Shown: positions 1-14,879 of the stretch, piece by piece
Layout: each line of letters opens with the position of its first letter
Numbering within the stretch: the first letter of the stretch is position 1
Assembly (NCBI RefSeq): GCF_048771995.1
Contig: NC_133063.1
Location: forward strand, 7,948,001-8,012,000
Direction of reading: 5' to 3'
Origin: Taeniopygia guttata
Taxonomy: Eukaryota; Chordata; Aves; Passeriformes; Estrildidae
DNA length: 64,000 bases
Notes under the pieces: model-generated
The model's input: only the letters and a program-made list of their open reading frames with translations
Database searches by the model: none
Told to the model about the DNA's origin: nothing
Translations under genes and position numbers: made by a program

Positions 1-39
1 AAAGCATTAACTGTGGCCAGAGAAGAGTCGAGTGAGAAT

Positions 40-640
40 ACATGAGAGGAACAACTATGCAGACATCAAGAGAAGGTGAGGGAGGAGGTGCTCCAGGTGC
101 CAGGACTGAGATTCCCCACGCTGGAATAAGTGGGTGCCCGAGAGGAGGCTGTGACCCTGTGACCCTGCAGACCCATGGGGAGAAGACACCATACTGAAGC
201 AGGTTTCTAGTAGAATTTGTGACCCTGTGGGGGACCCACGGTGGAGCTGGAGAAGGACTCCTCTCCATGAGGAGAAAGCAGCACCAGAAATAATGTCTCA
301 TGAACTCACCATTAACCCTAGCTCCCCATCTCCCTGCACCACTTGTGGGAGGAGGTAGAGAACTGGGAATAAAGTTTAGCCTGGGAAGGTAGGAAGGGTA
401 GGGAGAAAGTGTTTTTAGGATTTGTTTTACATATTATCTTGCCCTGATTTTGACTGCTAGTAAATTCAACCCAAGTGATGTTTTTCCTGTGATGGTGAGC
501 AGTGAGTGATCTCTCTCTTTTGTTATCTCAGCTTCTGAACCTTTCCTTATGTTTTCTCTCCCCTGTCCATTTGTGGGTGGAAGTGATGGAGCAGCTTTGG
601 TGGGTGTCTGGCATCTAATCAGGGCCAACCCACCGAGAGG
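40..640. repeat. Possible ERV-derived dispersed repeat
   Basis: Phrases such as 'gaggaggtgctccaggtgcc' near 85 and the stretch ending 'gggccaacccacc' near 636 resemble a dispersed repeat I associate with bird endogenous retroviruses, with an AATAAA near 369. I recognise the wording but cannot name the family, and I found no clear termini or target duplication. A repeat-library search would settle it. The edges are approximate. Confidence 0.4.
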
Positions 641-2961
641 TCCGGCTGATTGATGAGGAATAGAGTAACACGGGGGCATGGCTACTCCACTGTGGAGCAC
701 AGGCCATGGGTAGCTGGAAACCTCTTCCTGGGGTAGATCTGCTTAAGGCCTCTCTATTACAACAAACAGATGTAATGGTTGCAGCCAAAAACCCATTTCA
801 TATTCCTTTCAGGTGCGCCCTGTAGCTCAGGATGACTGAGCTGTTTGATGTCCTGCTCCCTATGGAAACTGGACCTATTCTATCAGGTCCAAAGGAAAAA
901 ACTTGTTTGATTAAAGGAAACAAACGCACAAAAAAATGACCAAGAAAATAAACAAAGGATGAACATTTGACCCCAGTCATATCTACCTCAGGTAGTGTGG
1001 TGTTCAGAGCTGCTACTGTGTTGGAGGTTACAGGTGCTGCCAGGTCAGAGGAGAGCAGAAGCCCTTTTAACTCAGAAGTATGGCTCAGGGAATGGCTGAC
1101 TCCAGGTGCCCTCATAAAAGCTACAAGGTGATGGTCAGAAATTATATGCTCTGGCTGTCCTATTTGTCTTCTCCTGCATCTCCTGGTCTGGGTAACTGGA
1201 TACCTGAAGAATGAGCTTTGAGACAGCCTCCAGAATCCAACCATTACAGTGCATTACACATAGCAGTCATATCATGGGGCATTACATGTATCCAAGAATC
1301 TTGTGACTGCCCTTTGCAAGCTGGAGTCTCAGGAATCGGGCCTCCAGCCCTGCCCAACCTGCTGGCCACAGGCTGACATCCATCCAACCTCCTCCTCGAA
1401 CTGATGAATCCACCAGTTACAGTCACTAACTCCCTGCCTGCCCTGCAGCTGGGTTTTTCTGGGGCTGACATTTGAGGGTTGTAGCAAGAATGATGACAGC
1501 ATGAATTTCAGATTTGGCAGAATGGCTCAGAAACATCTGCCCAAATCTTGTAATTTACACTTCATGACCTAATTTACAGTTGGTGGGGGGAAACCCAGTG
1601 CAACTTGCATGTCATATCTTCCACTTTACTATGTCACACCAGAGAAAGGGAAAACAGAAATTACTTTAATGCAGTCAGCTACAGACGAAACAGAAAGTAA
1701 CCAGCTCACATCAGGACAAGTGAGGGAAGTTCGCAGCTTTTTTGTGTCACCTACTATTTGACTTCAGGCAACCGATGAAGCTATCAGATCTTCCTGAATG
1801 GCCTGTGCCAGAACCTCAGTCACCCAGCCCGAAGGAAAAGAAACAATAGGCTGCAAGAGCCCATGGGCCTTTGCCTCCCTTAGTCTGGAAAATGTGCAGG
1901 GCCCAGGAATGAATTTTGAGTTCCGGTTCTATGTTAGAACTGTGGTTTTGTGCAAGAGCCATATCGGTTTCACTCTTGCAAGGAACCCCAAGACAAAGAG
2001 GGAGAAGAAAGGGACATTCTCAGAAGAAAAAGAAAACCTGAACACAATCCTGCAGGTTATTCAACCAGTGCAAAGCACCCATTTTTATTCCACACCCTCT
2101 GGTTAATAAAGTACAATCAGTCTCAACTATCTCCTTCCTGAGCACTTCTGAAGGCATCATTCTGAGGCACTCAGAGCTAGAGGAACCCGAAGCTTAACGA
2201 GAACAAGTAGACTTGTATACTACATATTCAAAACACTTTTCTTATGCTCTTAAAGTTCAAATTGACATCGAAAATTAACAATACCCTCAAACATCTATCA
2301 AGTCGCTAATGCACACACCATTTTGTTGTTCTACTTCCCCATCACAATTAATTTGGAAAGTATGAAGATTATTGCAACAGTGCTACAGTGCTTTTTTCCC
2401 CCCGAAGAAATCTGTCTTTAGTGGAAATCTTCAAGGAATGGTCTGATTAGCATGTGTGAAACACAGCCTGAAGCCATGCACAACACGGAGATTAAAAAGC
2501 ATTAAACAACTCCCAGAGCATGAAGGAGGCACGGTTCACATCTAGAAGTCACAGTAATCCTACACCAAACTGATTATGTGGTCATAAACCTAAGTGCCAA
2601 CATACAACAGCACCAAAGACAGTGTGCTCACAGCTTCCTTCCCCTCCCCTCCCCCAGCTTTGTTGTGCCTCTGAAATCCTAGCATTTATCTTAAAACAGA
2701 AAAAAACCCGTTCCCTCTGCTGTTCCTTCAGTGCCAGACCTGGAACCCACGCACTCCAGAGAAAAGACAGGGTCCAGCTGTGCGAGCTGGCGAAGCTCCT
2801 CAGCTCCCACCTCAATTTGGCACCCTCGGAGCATCCTTGGTGGGGCTTGGCATCACCCTGCGAGCATCACCGGCTCGAAAGGATGTACCCGGGAGGCAGG
2901 GAGAGCTCTGCCTTCCCAGAGCTTTGGGCTGGGAATTCTGAAGCGCTCCCAGCACCTGCGG

Positions 2962-3013
2962 GCACCGATCATAGGAAGGAAAATAATAAGAGCACCGATC
3001 ATAGGAAGGAAAA
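2962..3013. repeat. Two-copy tandem duplication, 30-bp period
   Basis: The 20-base word gcaccgatcataggaaggaa occurs at 2962 and again at 2992. This is a simple recent duplication with no visible function. Confidence 0.85.
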
Positions 3014-4486
3014 AACGCCTCGTTTCAATAGATTTACTCCAGATGTGGTTCAGAACGGTGACATCTGCAAAATCTTTTTAGTGCCACCCGTTCTGTAGAA
3101 GCACAGAAGTCAAGACATGGGTAACTGGAGACCCATCCCACAGCGCTGATGACTCCAGGCAGCTTTTCTTAGCAAGGGCATGAAATCTGATATCATCAGA
3201 GCTGGGCTATCTCTTCTCCTCTTTTGCTCTTTATAAAAGTTTAATTTCTGAGTTGCAGCTACACTCATACATATATGGAATATATACTGAAGTTATATAG
3301 CAACATTTTTACAAGAAGAAATTAATCTCTCCTTGCACTTCAGTATGTTGGCACAATGTATCAAGCACGCTTTAAAAGTACTTTTTTAAAAGCCCAAATC
3401 ACCATGCCCAAAGTCGACTTTAAAATTTCTTTCTGAAATAATAAAAAACACAGCCAAAAATATGAATATAAAGCAATTTTAATTTTCCTCTAGATATTTA
3501 TATCAAAGAAATAATACTCATGTCCAAGTATTGTACATACAATATCTTTCTTATAAACTCTGTAGTTTAAAACACATGTACAAAATTGCACATTGCAGTT
3601 TGCAAAAAATCATAAATACATTTTTGCATGTAAACAATTCCAGCACAAGGATCAATGTAATACATTCCAAAATGTCTAAGTGTCTGCTCACAAACAAAAA
3701 CAAACAAAAACCCCACTGTGATCTCCATAAAGGTCCTAATGTTACAAATCAATCATTAACAGATTTCTAACTGATGTACTACACACAGGGATACATAAAT
3801 GAGCACAAGGCAAGTCGCCTTTTAGTCATAAGTACTTAAGACAGAGGCTTGGAATACAATCCTGCTGCCATTTAAACCCACGGTATCCATCCCACAGTAT
3901 TTAGTGGTAGCAGCATTAAGTTAATTTTTCCAAGATTGCAAATTGCAGTATGCCTTACTTTCAATCCTCAAACAAGTTGGCTACCACTGAACAGTAGGAA
4001 TTTTTAAATTATTGTAAACACAGTTATCACTGTTGTATATTCAGTAAGTTACAGTATTCTCCTAAACACATCACTAAATTAAGAAAATGTTTTACATTTA
4101 ATCAAGTGCAAGATGCCCACTAGTATTGTCCACTTTGTCTCAGAAATAAGTATTTTGAATATAATACAGTTAGTAAAAGTAATGTAAAAAAATTACAACG
4201 GACATAATCCTCAGTTGTTAAGCCCTGCAGCTTGTTTACATTTTAAAAAATCACCACATCAGAAAAAAGGTCTCAGAAGTGTCCTTTAAAATCTCTCCTG
4301 ACCAAATCCAGCAAATGAGTAGCTACTCAATTTCATTTCACTATTATCTCCATCTGTGTGCAACACCCTTGCCAGCATACCTGTTTGAAAACTTAAAAAA
4401 AAAAATCAATCAGGTTTAAAAAGGTCCATGATATCCATATAGAGTTACTTGTTTTAGTGTCTGTTTTGGGTTGCTCTTGTGTTTCT

Positions 4487-4580
4487 TTTTTTTTTTTTTT
4501 TTTTTTTATTTCATTGGGTTTTTTGTTTCATTGGGGTTTTTTAATCTATTTTGTTTCATTGGGGTTTTTTAATCTATTTC
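4487..4580. repeat. Poly-T run followed by a short tandem duplication
   Basis: A run of about 20 T is followed by two near-identical copies of a roughly 30-base T-rich unit containing tttcattggggtttttt. It is low-complexity sequence. Confidence 0.8.
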
Positions 4581-7317
4581 TCAGAGGCTTCCTCTATGCC
4601 AGCTAATTTAGTAAGGCAGAGTAAGAAGGTACAGATAAACCCAACTTTAAAAAAACCCAAGAAAGGATGTAGACAGACACCCACCCACCAACTAGTTGCA
4701 TGTCAGCTGCTGGGAGAGCAAAGCCCAGTTTGAACTGCTCTGCTTCCACCTTTCCTTGTGAAGAGCTACCCTGATGCAGAAAGTTTCAGTGCCATGCCTG
4801 AAGGCCTGTGAAGAATCAGCTTGGACTGAAGAACTGTAGGAAGCAGCAGTTTGCTCACACCTCTTTTGGACAAAAAGAGAGCTTGGAAACGCTGGTGGTG
4901 ACACAGCACAGGGGGGATTCTTGCCCTTTACACGAAATCCCAGATTCTGTAATCTGCATGTGGCATGAATCCCAGGAAGGACCACAGAATTTTTGTGATA
5001 CTACCAGCAGCCCAGCCCATGACATTGCAAGGTATTGTAATTATAGTAATGCAGATCATTAAGTGTTTTCTGCATCACAGCAGCTCAGCAAGAACCAGAA
5101 ACCACCAGGGGTTTTCAAAGCTGGGTCCTATTGCCCAAGAGCTCTCCTTTATCTGATAAGAGTTAGTTCCTCTGTTGAACTGACTAAAAGACATACTGCA
5201 CAAAGAATGATAAATTTAATCTTTCCCGGTCTGCACCAAACTGGAGCTACTCCTTTCTAAGGGGATCTCTTTTGAGTCACACAAGATTAGCCATCACAAA
5301 CATCACACAGTGAGGGTGCATTTGTGGTCCCCCAAACCTCAGAAAGATTTTTTAGTGCATGCAGAAACTGCAGGAACAAAAAGCCAACTTTAGATGAGAC
5401 ACTACAAGAAAGAGAAACTGCCCTGGAAGAATGTGCTACAAGTTCACAAATGGAAAAGCACAGAGAGCTGAAGAGCTACTTCACCAAAAGACTTATTCAG
5501 CAACACAGACCCAGCTGCCTTTCCTGGTAAGATGCTGCACTGGGAGTATAAGAACTACCTTTAGACATTATAAACTAGAGGCAACCTCACAGACTGACTT
5601 TTAAGGCCAAGGCGGCCCAAGGCCCTTCACAGCAGAATATCCCTGGTACTGACACCTCTTAATCTCTCTACCCTTCTCCCCCTTCACTCTTTTTGACCTT
5701 CAGAAGCCAGTATACCCCTTCCTGGTAAGGAAGAGTGGGAGTGGCAAAAATCAGTGGCTATATTTTGGTGTGCAAGACTATGCAGACTTGCCTATCATTT
5801 TCTATTTAAAAGTCAGGAATTGCACAATACTATATTGCAACACTTACTCCCTTCCCTTTGTCCTGTACAAAGCAGTAAAGCACAACCAAAGCAAAATCAC
5901 TGCTGGGAGTGTTTAGATTGACGGCTCACATGCCAGAACTGCACTAAGTGTCTCTGTAATTAACAGCACCTTGCAACGAAGCAAAACAATTCTCCAATAT
6001 ATACTTATGTCGGGCATTTTGTTTCGGGTTTGGGTTTGATTGTCTTGGCTTGGTATTTTATTTTTCTTTTTTCTTTTTTTCTTTTTTTTCTTGGGGGATA
6101 GTGGGAGAGTTAACAAAGCCTGAATATTTAATCTGCTACACGTGGAGGAATGCTCAAGGGGCTCGCAAGAACTTGTTTTACTGCACATTGAGCAACACCA
6201 CATGGCAAAGCCTTGAAATTAGAGCAAATGCTTGAAGACAGGGCGTAGCTGCCTTTTGGAGCTCGTCCTTCATGGGCTGCATTTTATTAGAGAGTAGACC
6301 TTTGCATCACCAGTCAGCATGCAGACCTGAGCTTTACTTGATGACATTCAGTAGGGTGGCCATGGCTTCAAATAAATAAGGGTTAGTGTGAAATCACTAG
6401 TCCTCAGGCCAAACAGGCAGGGGCACAGTTTCTATAGAAGAAACATTTAGAAGACACTTATGCAGTAATGAGAAAACAAAGTAAGTTAAAAAGCATTCTG
6501 AAGAGCAGTCCTAATTATCTGCTACTTAAACATACAACAAATACTACCATTAAATACTATTTCAGAGATAAGTACTATTTTTTCCTTGGATTCAATTTGT
6601 TTTTTCTCCTTCCTGGTGCTGATAACTTTGACCATCATCTCTAACTACTACCAGTGGGGAAAGGAATAAAGAAGAAAACTTTATTAGACACTTCTGGCCT
6701 GTTGGGAAACTGGTGTCATACCATGTGAACATATCAGCTTGTGTGGCAATTTCACTTATAGGGCATCCACAAAGACTGTCAAAAATCACAAGGATTTACA
6801 ATATCATTTTAGTAATGGGCACAAAATGTTTTGGATTGATAAAAACATTTTGGCAGCATTTTAGGAATCCCTATTCTGAAGGTGTCATCTTGCAGACCAT
6901 AAACAGTTGTCCTAGCTACTTACGGCCATAACTTATGTCATATTAGATATAACAAGAACATTTAACTCCCTAATAATATTTCCTCACTATTTTGTCACCT
7001 TCTCATGAAGAATGTTAAAAGACAGAATGGTAAAAGTTGGAAAAATCCGAGAATTCAAACTCTATCTCTACTTGTGAAGAACAGCAAGTTATGTATCAGT
7101 ATCTTCTACTGCTCTCTCTCCATAGCTGTTACTAGGGAAAAAGAAGGAGACTATCCAAAATACATTCTCTGGAACAGGACACTTTATTTGACACTACTCC
7201 ATTGCTTGTATCCTGCTTTACAAGAAAATCTGAAGATTTATGAAACAGAGGTGTGGGAAAGATGGTCAAGTTCAGTATGTTAACCTTCATATTATTCAGC
7301 ATGTAGCAGAAGGCTAT

Positions 7318-7331
7318 CTTTAGTTAGTTAA

Positions 7332-7368
<37 letters not shown>

Positions 7369-7394
7369 CAGTTAGTTAGTTAGTTAGTTAGTTT
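7318..7394. repeat. (TTAG)n microsatellite
   Basis: About 18 tandem copies of a TTAG tetranucleotide with two interruptions. It is likely length-variable between individuals. Confidence 0.95.
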
Positions 7395-9260
7395 AAAACA
7401 GTTAGTTCTTAAAGGTCAATTTTCTGTATGAGGCAGGATGGAGACATCCCTTAGGAAGCTCTCTGACAAACAACTCCTCAGAGTTCAAGCTATTGGTCAT
7501 GATTTTTCACCTGTTCAGAGCATTGTTTAAGAATGGGGATACAGTGAGAAGCCTGACTCTTAACAGCTTCAGCTTTCTTCATCTATGACAGAAGTAATAC
7601 CACAATTGGACAACCACTGACTGAAACTGAACAGCTGCAAGACATGCTTCAAGGTACTTATTAGAAAGGTTTTCAAATTTATTTAAAAAAAAAATTGAAA
7701 TAAGAATAAAACAGGACTCGACCTAAAAAAGTAATTGAACTGCAAAACCAAAACAGAGACTGTAACCAGTGATTTTCCTCCTCCCCTTTGTATGGGATGG
7801 GAGTCTGATCTCCAGCAAGACAGCTCTCCAAGGCTTGATGGACCCTATTTAGGTGACTTACAATTCCACCTATACTTGGTTCTTAACCAGTAAGTAACAG
7901 TAGTAGTAAATCTCATCAGCAGTGTGCTAAATATCAGAATCTAGCAGTGTATTAGTGCACAGTGAACTGGTCATATCTATTACCTCCATGTCAGCAAGGC
8001 TTCAAACCCAACCATCACTTCAAAGCATTCCTACAGAAATGGTCATTCTTTAGCTAGAACATTTACTCCTGAAACTATCGAGACCCTCTTTGTTACTAGT
8101 ACTGGAAATTGAGAGCAAAGCTCAATTTACAGCTAGTTATGTTATGGATAGAGATTTTTTGACAGCAGACAATAAAGCAAACACCACATAGGTAATCATT
8201 TAGGGTGCCTACTTTAAAACATTATTTATGATAATCATAATTTCACCTTGTAGTAAACTACTACACATCGACTGCAGCATTTCAGATAACATTAAGGCTA
8301 AATGTGACTTCAAAGTAAGTTCTCCTTTTGTGTAAATTTAGCAATGCAAGGCTTGACAGTCCTTCAATTTGACTGGAAATCTAAACAATCAGCTTGTGAT
8401 CACACACAGAAATGCAGTTTAATCTTCTTCTGGAAGAATTTGACCACAACAAAAGCATATGAAAAACCCCATTGTGTACTGTTGCAGCTAAGAAAATCCC
8501 AGTTCCTTCCTTTGGCCATCCCCTTCTCTATGCACGCTGGTGTCTACACACAACACCTCGACATGTGTTTTGAGGTATCTGTGCTTCAGAAGAATTAGTT
8601 GGAATCCAGCAGGCTGGATTTGCTGTTTCTTCACTGACTTGAGAGGGTAACGCCCAAGCAGGACTCCAGCGCAAGAACTCATGTCCCCTGCAGACACAAG
8701 ATCAAGATTCAGAGTTTTTACATCAGCAACACACTTTTGTCAAGACTACTCAACTGAAAGTTGCATTTCAATGCACAGCACTGGTGTGAAGATACAGATC
8801 CTAGATCGGTTTCCTTCCTCCTCACCACTGCTTCCCCAGTGGGACCCTTCAAAGACAACTAGAGCGAGGCATTCTGACTGACCCCTTTGAAGCCAACTGT
8901 TGCAACATCCAAGCAGAGATATGGTTTGTGACACTGATGGAGAAAGTAAGGTATGAAACAGCTTAGGAAAAAGTGCCCCCAGACTAAGGCAAACAGCAAG
9001 GATCAATGCTCGTGGCAAGGCAACAGGATGGTGCCTCGGAAAGCTACTCTCGTTATGATTTATGTGAATACATTTCTGGACACACAAACAACAGCAGGTT
9101 CTCCGCTGTGCGCTCACTGTTGCAGTGTTTCTCAGAAACCTACATTTAGCTTGTCACACATGACCAGTTCATGGAGAAGTTGCTTCTGTCCCGCCTCCAA
9201 GCTACTGTGTCATTATGAAGAGAGAAGTTTCACAGCACAAACAGCTGCAAGACACTTCAT

Positions 9261-9316
9261 AGGATAAAAAGAGACAGATCTCTGAAAAAGGATAAAAAGA
9301 GACAGATCTCTGAAAC
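9261..9316. repeat. Two-copy tandem duplication, 28-bp period
   Basis: The unit beginning aggataaaaagagacagatc is present twice in tandem, the second copy starting at 9289. No coding context. Confidence 0.9.
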
Positions 9317-12300
9317 ACGGAAGAGGAGTAATCATGAATTACTAAAACCTCTTGGCCCCCGTAAGTTACCATAAAGGCCTGAGTCTCCATATATTCAGAT
9401 TTAATTCAACATCTTCATAGTGAAGTTGCACCATGTGTGGCAAGATTAACAAGGTTCTTACAAACTTCAGATTCTGCACTTTGTCACAGGAACATTTATT
9501 ATTCTTCATCAGATACACTAAACCCTGATGCAATTCCACAACAAGTGACTGTGGTATGAGAAGAACGAGTTAACATTTGCAGGATTATTATGTGCTGTGA
9601 AAGGTTTCTGTCCAAGATTTTTTCTGCTGATACAGGTCTTGCCAAATACTGAAAGAGATGAATCCCTGACAGACTTTACTGTCCACCTCTGCTGGAAGAT
9701 GAGCAATGACTACAGAGTCACTACAGCAGTCACTACTGATAAAAAGAAGTGACCAACAAGCATCAAAATAGGATAAGAACTCTTCAACACTCATTCTTAC
9801 AGTAAAACTTCGAACAAAATACTGGAAAAATGGAAGTGATTTTGTACAAATCAAATATGTACACAGATATGTCATACTCCAATTTGTCTACTTGCTAAAC
9901 ATAGAAACTTGGAGAATCAAGTAAGGAAAGAGCAAAATTATCCAGCAGCAGTTACAGCTGCACATATGAATAAACTCAAATGTTACTAATTGCTTTTCCT
10001 TTTTTAACTTGTGCTCCAGAAGCAGGACACATAAAATGCATCAAAGAATGACCTATGTTACAAGCAAATGTAACATCTTTTCCTCTTGCATATTAATCTC
10101 AGATATAGAAAACTTTTCTGTAAGAAGCTGCTGGATTCAAATAGTTAAGACTCCAGTTATGGCAGCCAAGATGTTATTTTCAGCACAACTAGTAATTCAG
10201 ACCTGGGATGCACCTGTGCTACAGACACTATCAAACAATACTATTCAGTATTTTGGGAAGCATCAATTACTTATACAACTGATTAAAAATTAAGTTGCCA
10301 AATCAATTTCCACTTTAACAGCTGCAAACTGCAGAATGCCTCAGGGCTTAACGTGTGGAGGTCACTCCTTTGTCAAAGGTGAGAGAGAGTCAATCAGATA
10401 TTTAAAGGAATGAAGGATGCCTCCTGACTCTTTCTTCTGTACAGATACAAATACAAACCAAGATAACATAGAACTGTCATAGAGCCACCCTTGATCTCAA
10501 ACAGAGGATGATAGTCAGTAGTGACTACTGACACACAGTGAAGAGTCCAGATGTGTTGAGATATTTACCTTTTGGGAAACCATCAGAGTCTTATAACAGA
10601 AAACATGACCATCAGCACCAGAATCACTCCTCACCCTGATCAGGACTTAGCATGTCCAAACACCTATGATTCTCAAAGTATGCAAAGTATTTGCTTTTGG
10701 AAAGGCTCTCTAAGCATACAAAGTGGGCTCAACCTGGAATCATATTAAAAAATTTAAGAACAACTCACCAGCTACTTGGACCTGTCTGGAGACCTTGTGA
10801 TTCCAACAGACTTTACTACACTGGAGACCAAACCAATGAACTTTCTTGGCAATGGCATCATTTGAGTCAGCGTTATCAGAGTGGCTTCCTTGCACTCACA
10901 TCAAGCAGGGCCAGATCTGATGGGGGCTCCACCCTCTGCCTAAGGAAGGAGTGAACAAGTCTTCCCTTACTGGAAACATTCCCCCTCCTACTTCCCAAGA
11001 CAGAAAAGATCTGATAACAAGTCAAATAAATCAAAGTCATATATGAATCAAACTCTTTTGCTGTAGCACCTAAATAAGAAGGCACTTCACATCTAAAACC
11101 AAGATATTGGTTCAAGCACATTCAGAAATTGCTGGGCAAAAAACGATATGTACAGAAGCAAGCATCCAGCAACCAAAACAGACAAAGGAGGAGACTATTT
11201 AGTCTCCAGAGCAGATTACACCTGGGGCAAAGAAACAAAGAGGGATGTTTGTCATGGGTTCACATCTAGACTGAAAACCAGATTGGAAGGACATGAGGGT
11301 AGCCAGCAAATCAAGTCACACAGCGTTGAGTCTTTGCAATAGAAAATAGTGTGCACAAGTATAACAAAGCATGGTAGCTTTGAAGAATTAAGAAAGATGA
11401 TAAAAAGCACTGAGCTAACAGTGAACATAACTATTTTATTTTGGGATTTTAATTTTTTTGTTTGCTTTTTTTGGGTTTTGTTTTTGAGGGGTTTTGGTAG
11501 GATTTTTTTCCCTTACAGTAACACACAGCCAACTTGCTTTGAATTACTGAAAAGGAGCTACATGGATGCAAATCATACAAACAGTCTGAAATGTTTTTAC
11601 CCAGTATCTATCCTTTAATATCTCACAGTGACCAAAGTTTTTGGCAGAAAACCAAAAAGCCTAAAAGACACATATGTTTAACAATAAACTGAAGAAAAAA
11701 GGCAGACAAAATAGAGAAGCCATATTTAAAGGTTTAGGAACACTGCAGGGCTAAAAGTCAGAGTATTGATACGTTTTAGAAGACAGGAACAATCAAGTCT
11801 GACAGCTGCAGCAGGTAAGTACTCCTGAGTCATCTTATATTGGTTTAAAGTGTTAGGTGCTTGGCCTTTGCACTCAAATATCTGGAAAAAAAAAAAAATG
11901 CAGCAACCTCTAGCAGAACCAGTCCAAACAGGAAAAAAAAATCCAACCACCCCAACACTATTCTCAAATTTTGGTCATGTCACTGTTAGATCCTGTTTCT
12001 CAGCCTAAATGCCAGATGAAAAAGCATTTATGAAGGTAACCAATCACTCTACAGAAAACTCATCTCTTTTGGACGACTCCACTACCAGAACAGTAGCCTC
12101 TGGCAGGGAGCTGGAGCTGCCAGCCTCACTAGTAATCTCTCATCAGTCATCAGGGTAAGAGAGCTGGCCTGTCACCACTTCTACCACTGAACAGATGTCA
12201 GCTAGAACAGAAAGCAGGCTGTCAAAGAAGTTACCACATGAGGTCTTTGAGGTGCTGGGTGTGAGACTGCTCTTGCAGAAAGTTTAAACTCAAGTGAGGT

Positions 12301-14815
12301 AATGTGGGGTGGTTTTCAGCTTTAATATCACCATACTGGAAAGGGGGAGGTCATTACAACCCTGCTAGACTATAGCCCACTAGAGCCTTGGCCGTGTCTG
12401 GGAAGGGGAACTGCAGCGATTTCCTGTGCCTCATGGATCCCCCATGTTGCTTGGATATTGCTAACTTTTTATGAGCAAAAATTATGAAGTAAGTAAAGAA
12501 GTATTGCACAGATGCATTTACCATTGTCCTATGTTCTACCACCAGATTTTTACCCTCATTTACAAAGACAAGGACCAAAGCAGAGGTGCTCACCCATGCA
12601 ATTTCTTAAGATTTTTTTCCAGGATTCCTTAAAAAAACCCCACCTCATTACATATGCAGTAAAGTATCTCACATCTACCAGACAGCTTTACCTCTTTCAC
12701 TAGGGAAAAGTGTTAAGTGTGGGGGAAAGCAGTTTTTTATCAGTTTCTCCAGACTTGCAGCATTTTTGCACATGGATGATGACTACCAAAGAAAAACACC
12801 GTATCTTTCACCCAGTTATTATATAACAGGCAGTGCTACAGATTGTATGTAGTAGGGTTCAGAATGCCCCTAAGAAGTCTTTAAACCTGTGTTAAGATCA
12901 AAATATTTTTTTAATCTGCTCATTTGTAATTCTAGTAGCAGAATGTACTGTTACAGGCAATCATTTCAACCACCAAAAAAGGCTCTGGTGACATGATCAA
13001 ACAGTTATACAATGATTAATATGGCTTCTACCTAATTTGCATATGCATTAAGAAAAGAAATATCCTCAGAGCCATCTCAGCTACAGTAACAGTAACTACC
13101 CATTCTCATATAACTTCATACATGTGCCAGGAACGACTGCACTAAAAGGAAAAGCTCCTACACTTGATTGCTGCAGCTCAACTTTCTGAACAGATAGCAC
13201 TCACATATCCCCAATAAAAGCATGAAAAACTGTGAGTCTATCCCATTCTTACTGGATTTCAAATCATCAGCTGTAGCCTTCAGAAGAGGTAAGGGATGTT
13301 TACCAGCTCCTGAGTGGCTTTAACAATTGCTGTATACACAGAGATGTCTATGCCCTCTTGGCTCCTCAGATTACCCCTTTTCACCAGCTGGCACAGACAC
13401 GTATCCCCATGAAAGATTTGCCTCTGAGTTCAAGCAGAGAAATTTTAGCACAGTTTCAGCGAGGGAAGAGGGGCCCACACTGGAGCTGGATCTGCTCAGG
13501 AGAAGCCCTGCCTTCCCCCAGCGCACGGAGGGGTTCTGGTGAGGTGACCACCACACTCCGACAGACCCTTCCCACCGCACCACCGCCACAGGGCTCGCGG
13601 TTGTGCCCAAAAAACACAGCTGCAGCAGAAGCATGGAAGGCAGTGGCACCGAGCAAGGGACCTAAAGCTTTCAAAAACTTATTGAGGATTATGTCTAATC
13701 AGAAGAAATAGTTCCTTTGCTATACTCTTCTACTAGTAAATTCTCGACAAAGAAATAAATCACACCGAATCTTCCCAACCAGAAAAACACTTCACATTCT
13801 AGCATTGACTGTCTCTAGAGTATTGCAGAAAGTTTCTTTAGAACAAAGTAGACCAAGAAGCAAGATACACAGATTTCTACTGAAAAATAAATCTAGTTCT
13901 CCATAATATTTCTGTGATTTATTCAAACAGAATACAATGGAATTATCACCTTTACAGCTAACCCACCCCAAATCTGAGCCCTTTTCTGTATAGCACTGAA
14001 TTGTTACTATACTATGGAAAGAGCACGCACTACTGGAATGTACACAGTGAAGGAAAAAAAAGTAAAGCTCTTTTTGCCAAAGTAACCATTTTCTCTACTA
14101 ACGTGTTATCTAGAAAAATAAGGTCTAGGCAACGTCCAAAAAGTGTTCAAGTTTCAATAAATAACTATCAATGCCCCAAGTTTGCACTGGCACAAGAAAT
14201 ATGGAGCATACAGGTTTAGAAAACTATTTTCCTATGACTGAGTCAGCAATTCATTTCAATCTGCTTTAAGATTTACAACAAAAATCATTTCCCTCCAGGA
14301 TTTGATTTGAAAATCAAAGCCATGTAAGTGCAAGAGCACCCACACAGCTGTCTTAACTCTCAATGGCAAATTAAAGCTCTAGAGAAAGACAGTATTTTAG
14401 AAAAGGTTCTTTATCAATACCAAGAAAATATACATAGTCATATTATGTTTTAAATATATATATACACGCACATATTTTCAAAAGGTATGATTCTGGCTAT
14501 TTTTTTTTTAAGTTTGAAAAGCTTATCCATTGCTATACAGTTCAGTAAGGTGTATTAGGAAACACACGTTTTATATCCCCCATGAAAATAAAGTTGAATC
14601 TTTCTGTAAACAGTAATTTTCTTATTTTCAGAAATCTCTACAGACCTTAAGTACTTCACTGAAAAATTAACAACCACCTGCCCCAGAACCACCCACGGAG
14701 ACCCTCGCTGCTGAATGCGACATCGACAGAACTCGGGAAACACTTAGCAACACCTGGCTCCCGCAAAAAAAAAAAAAAAAAAACAACCAAAAAAACACGC
14801 CTTCTCCGGGCGCAA

Positions 14816-14862
14816 ATAAATAATAATAATAATTATTAATAATAAAAATAATAATAATAGCA
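14816..14862. repeat. AAT-rich simple repeat in probable 3' UTR
   Basis: An imperfect (AAT)n run lies about 80 bases past the stop codon of the Jun-like gene, next to an A-rich run at 14766-14800. On the transcribed (minus) strand these become ATT- and T-rich. Jun-family mRNAs are known for unstable AU-rich 3' UTRs, but I cannot show these runs act that way. Confidence 0.75.
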
Positions 14863-14879
14863 GAAGGGCGGCACAGGCG

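Larger units (their letters stand above)
641..14398. other. Gene-poor, AT-rich non-coding stretch
   Basis: I find no exon here that I can tie to a protein family. Open frames are short, lack splice context and look random. AT-rich blocks around 3.2-4.4 kb and 13.7-14.6 kb resemble 3' UTR sequence but nothing proves it. The lower-coordinate side of the Jun-like gene probably includes its 3' UTR: a minus-strand AATAAA occurs near 13917, about 1 kb past the stop. I looked for RNF170, a human neighbour of THAP1, and saw none of its RING-domain sequence. Confidence 0.6.
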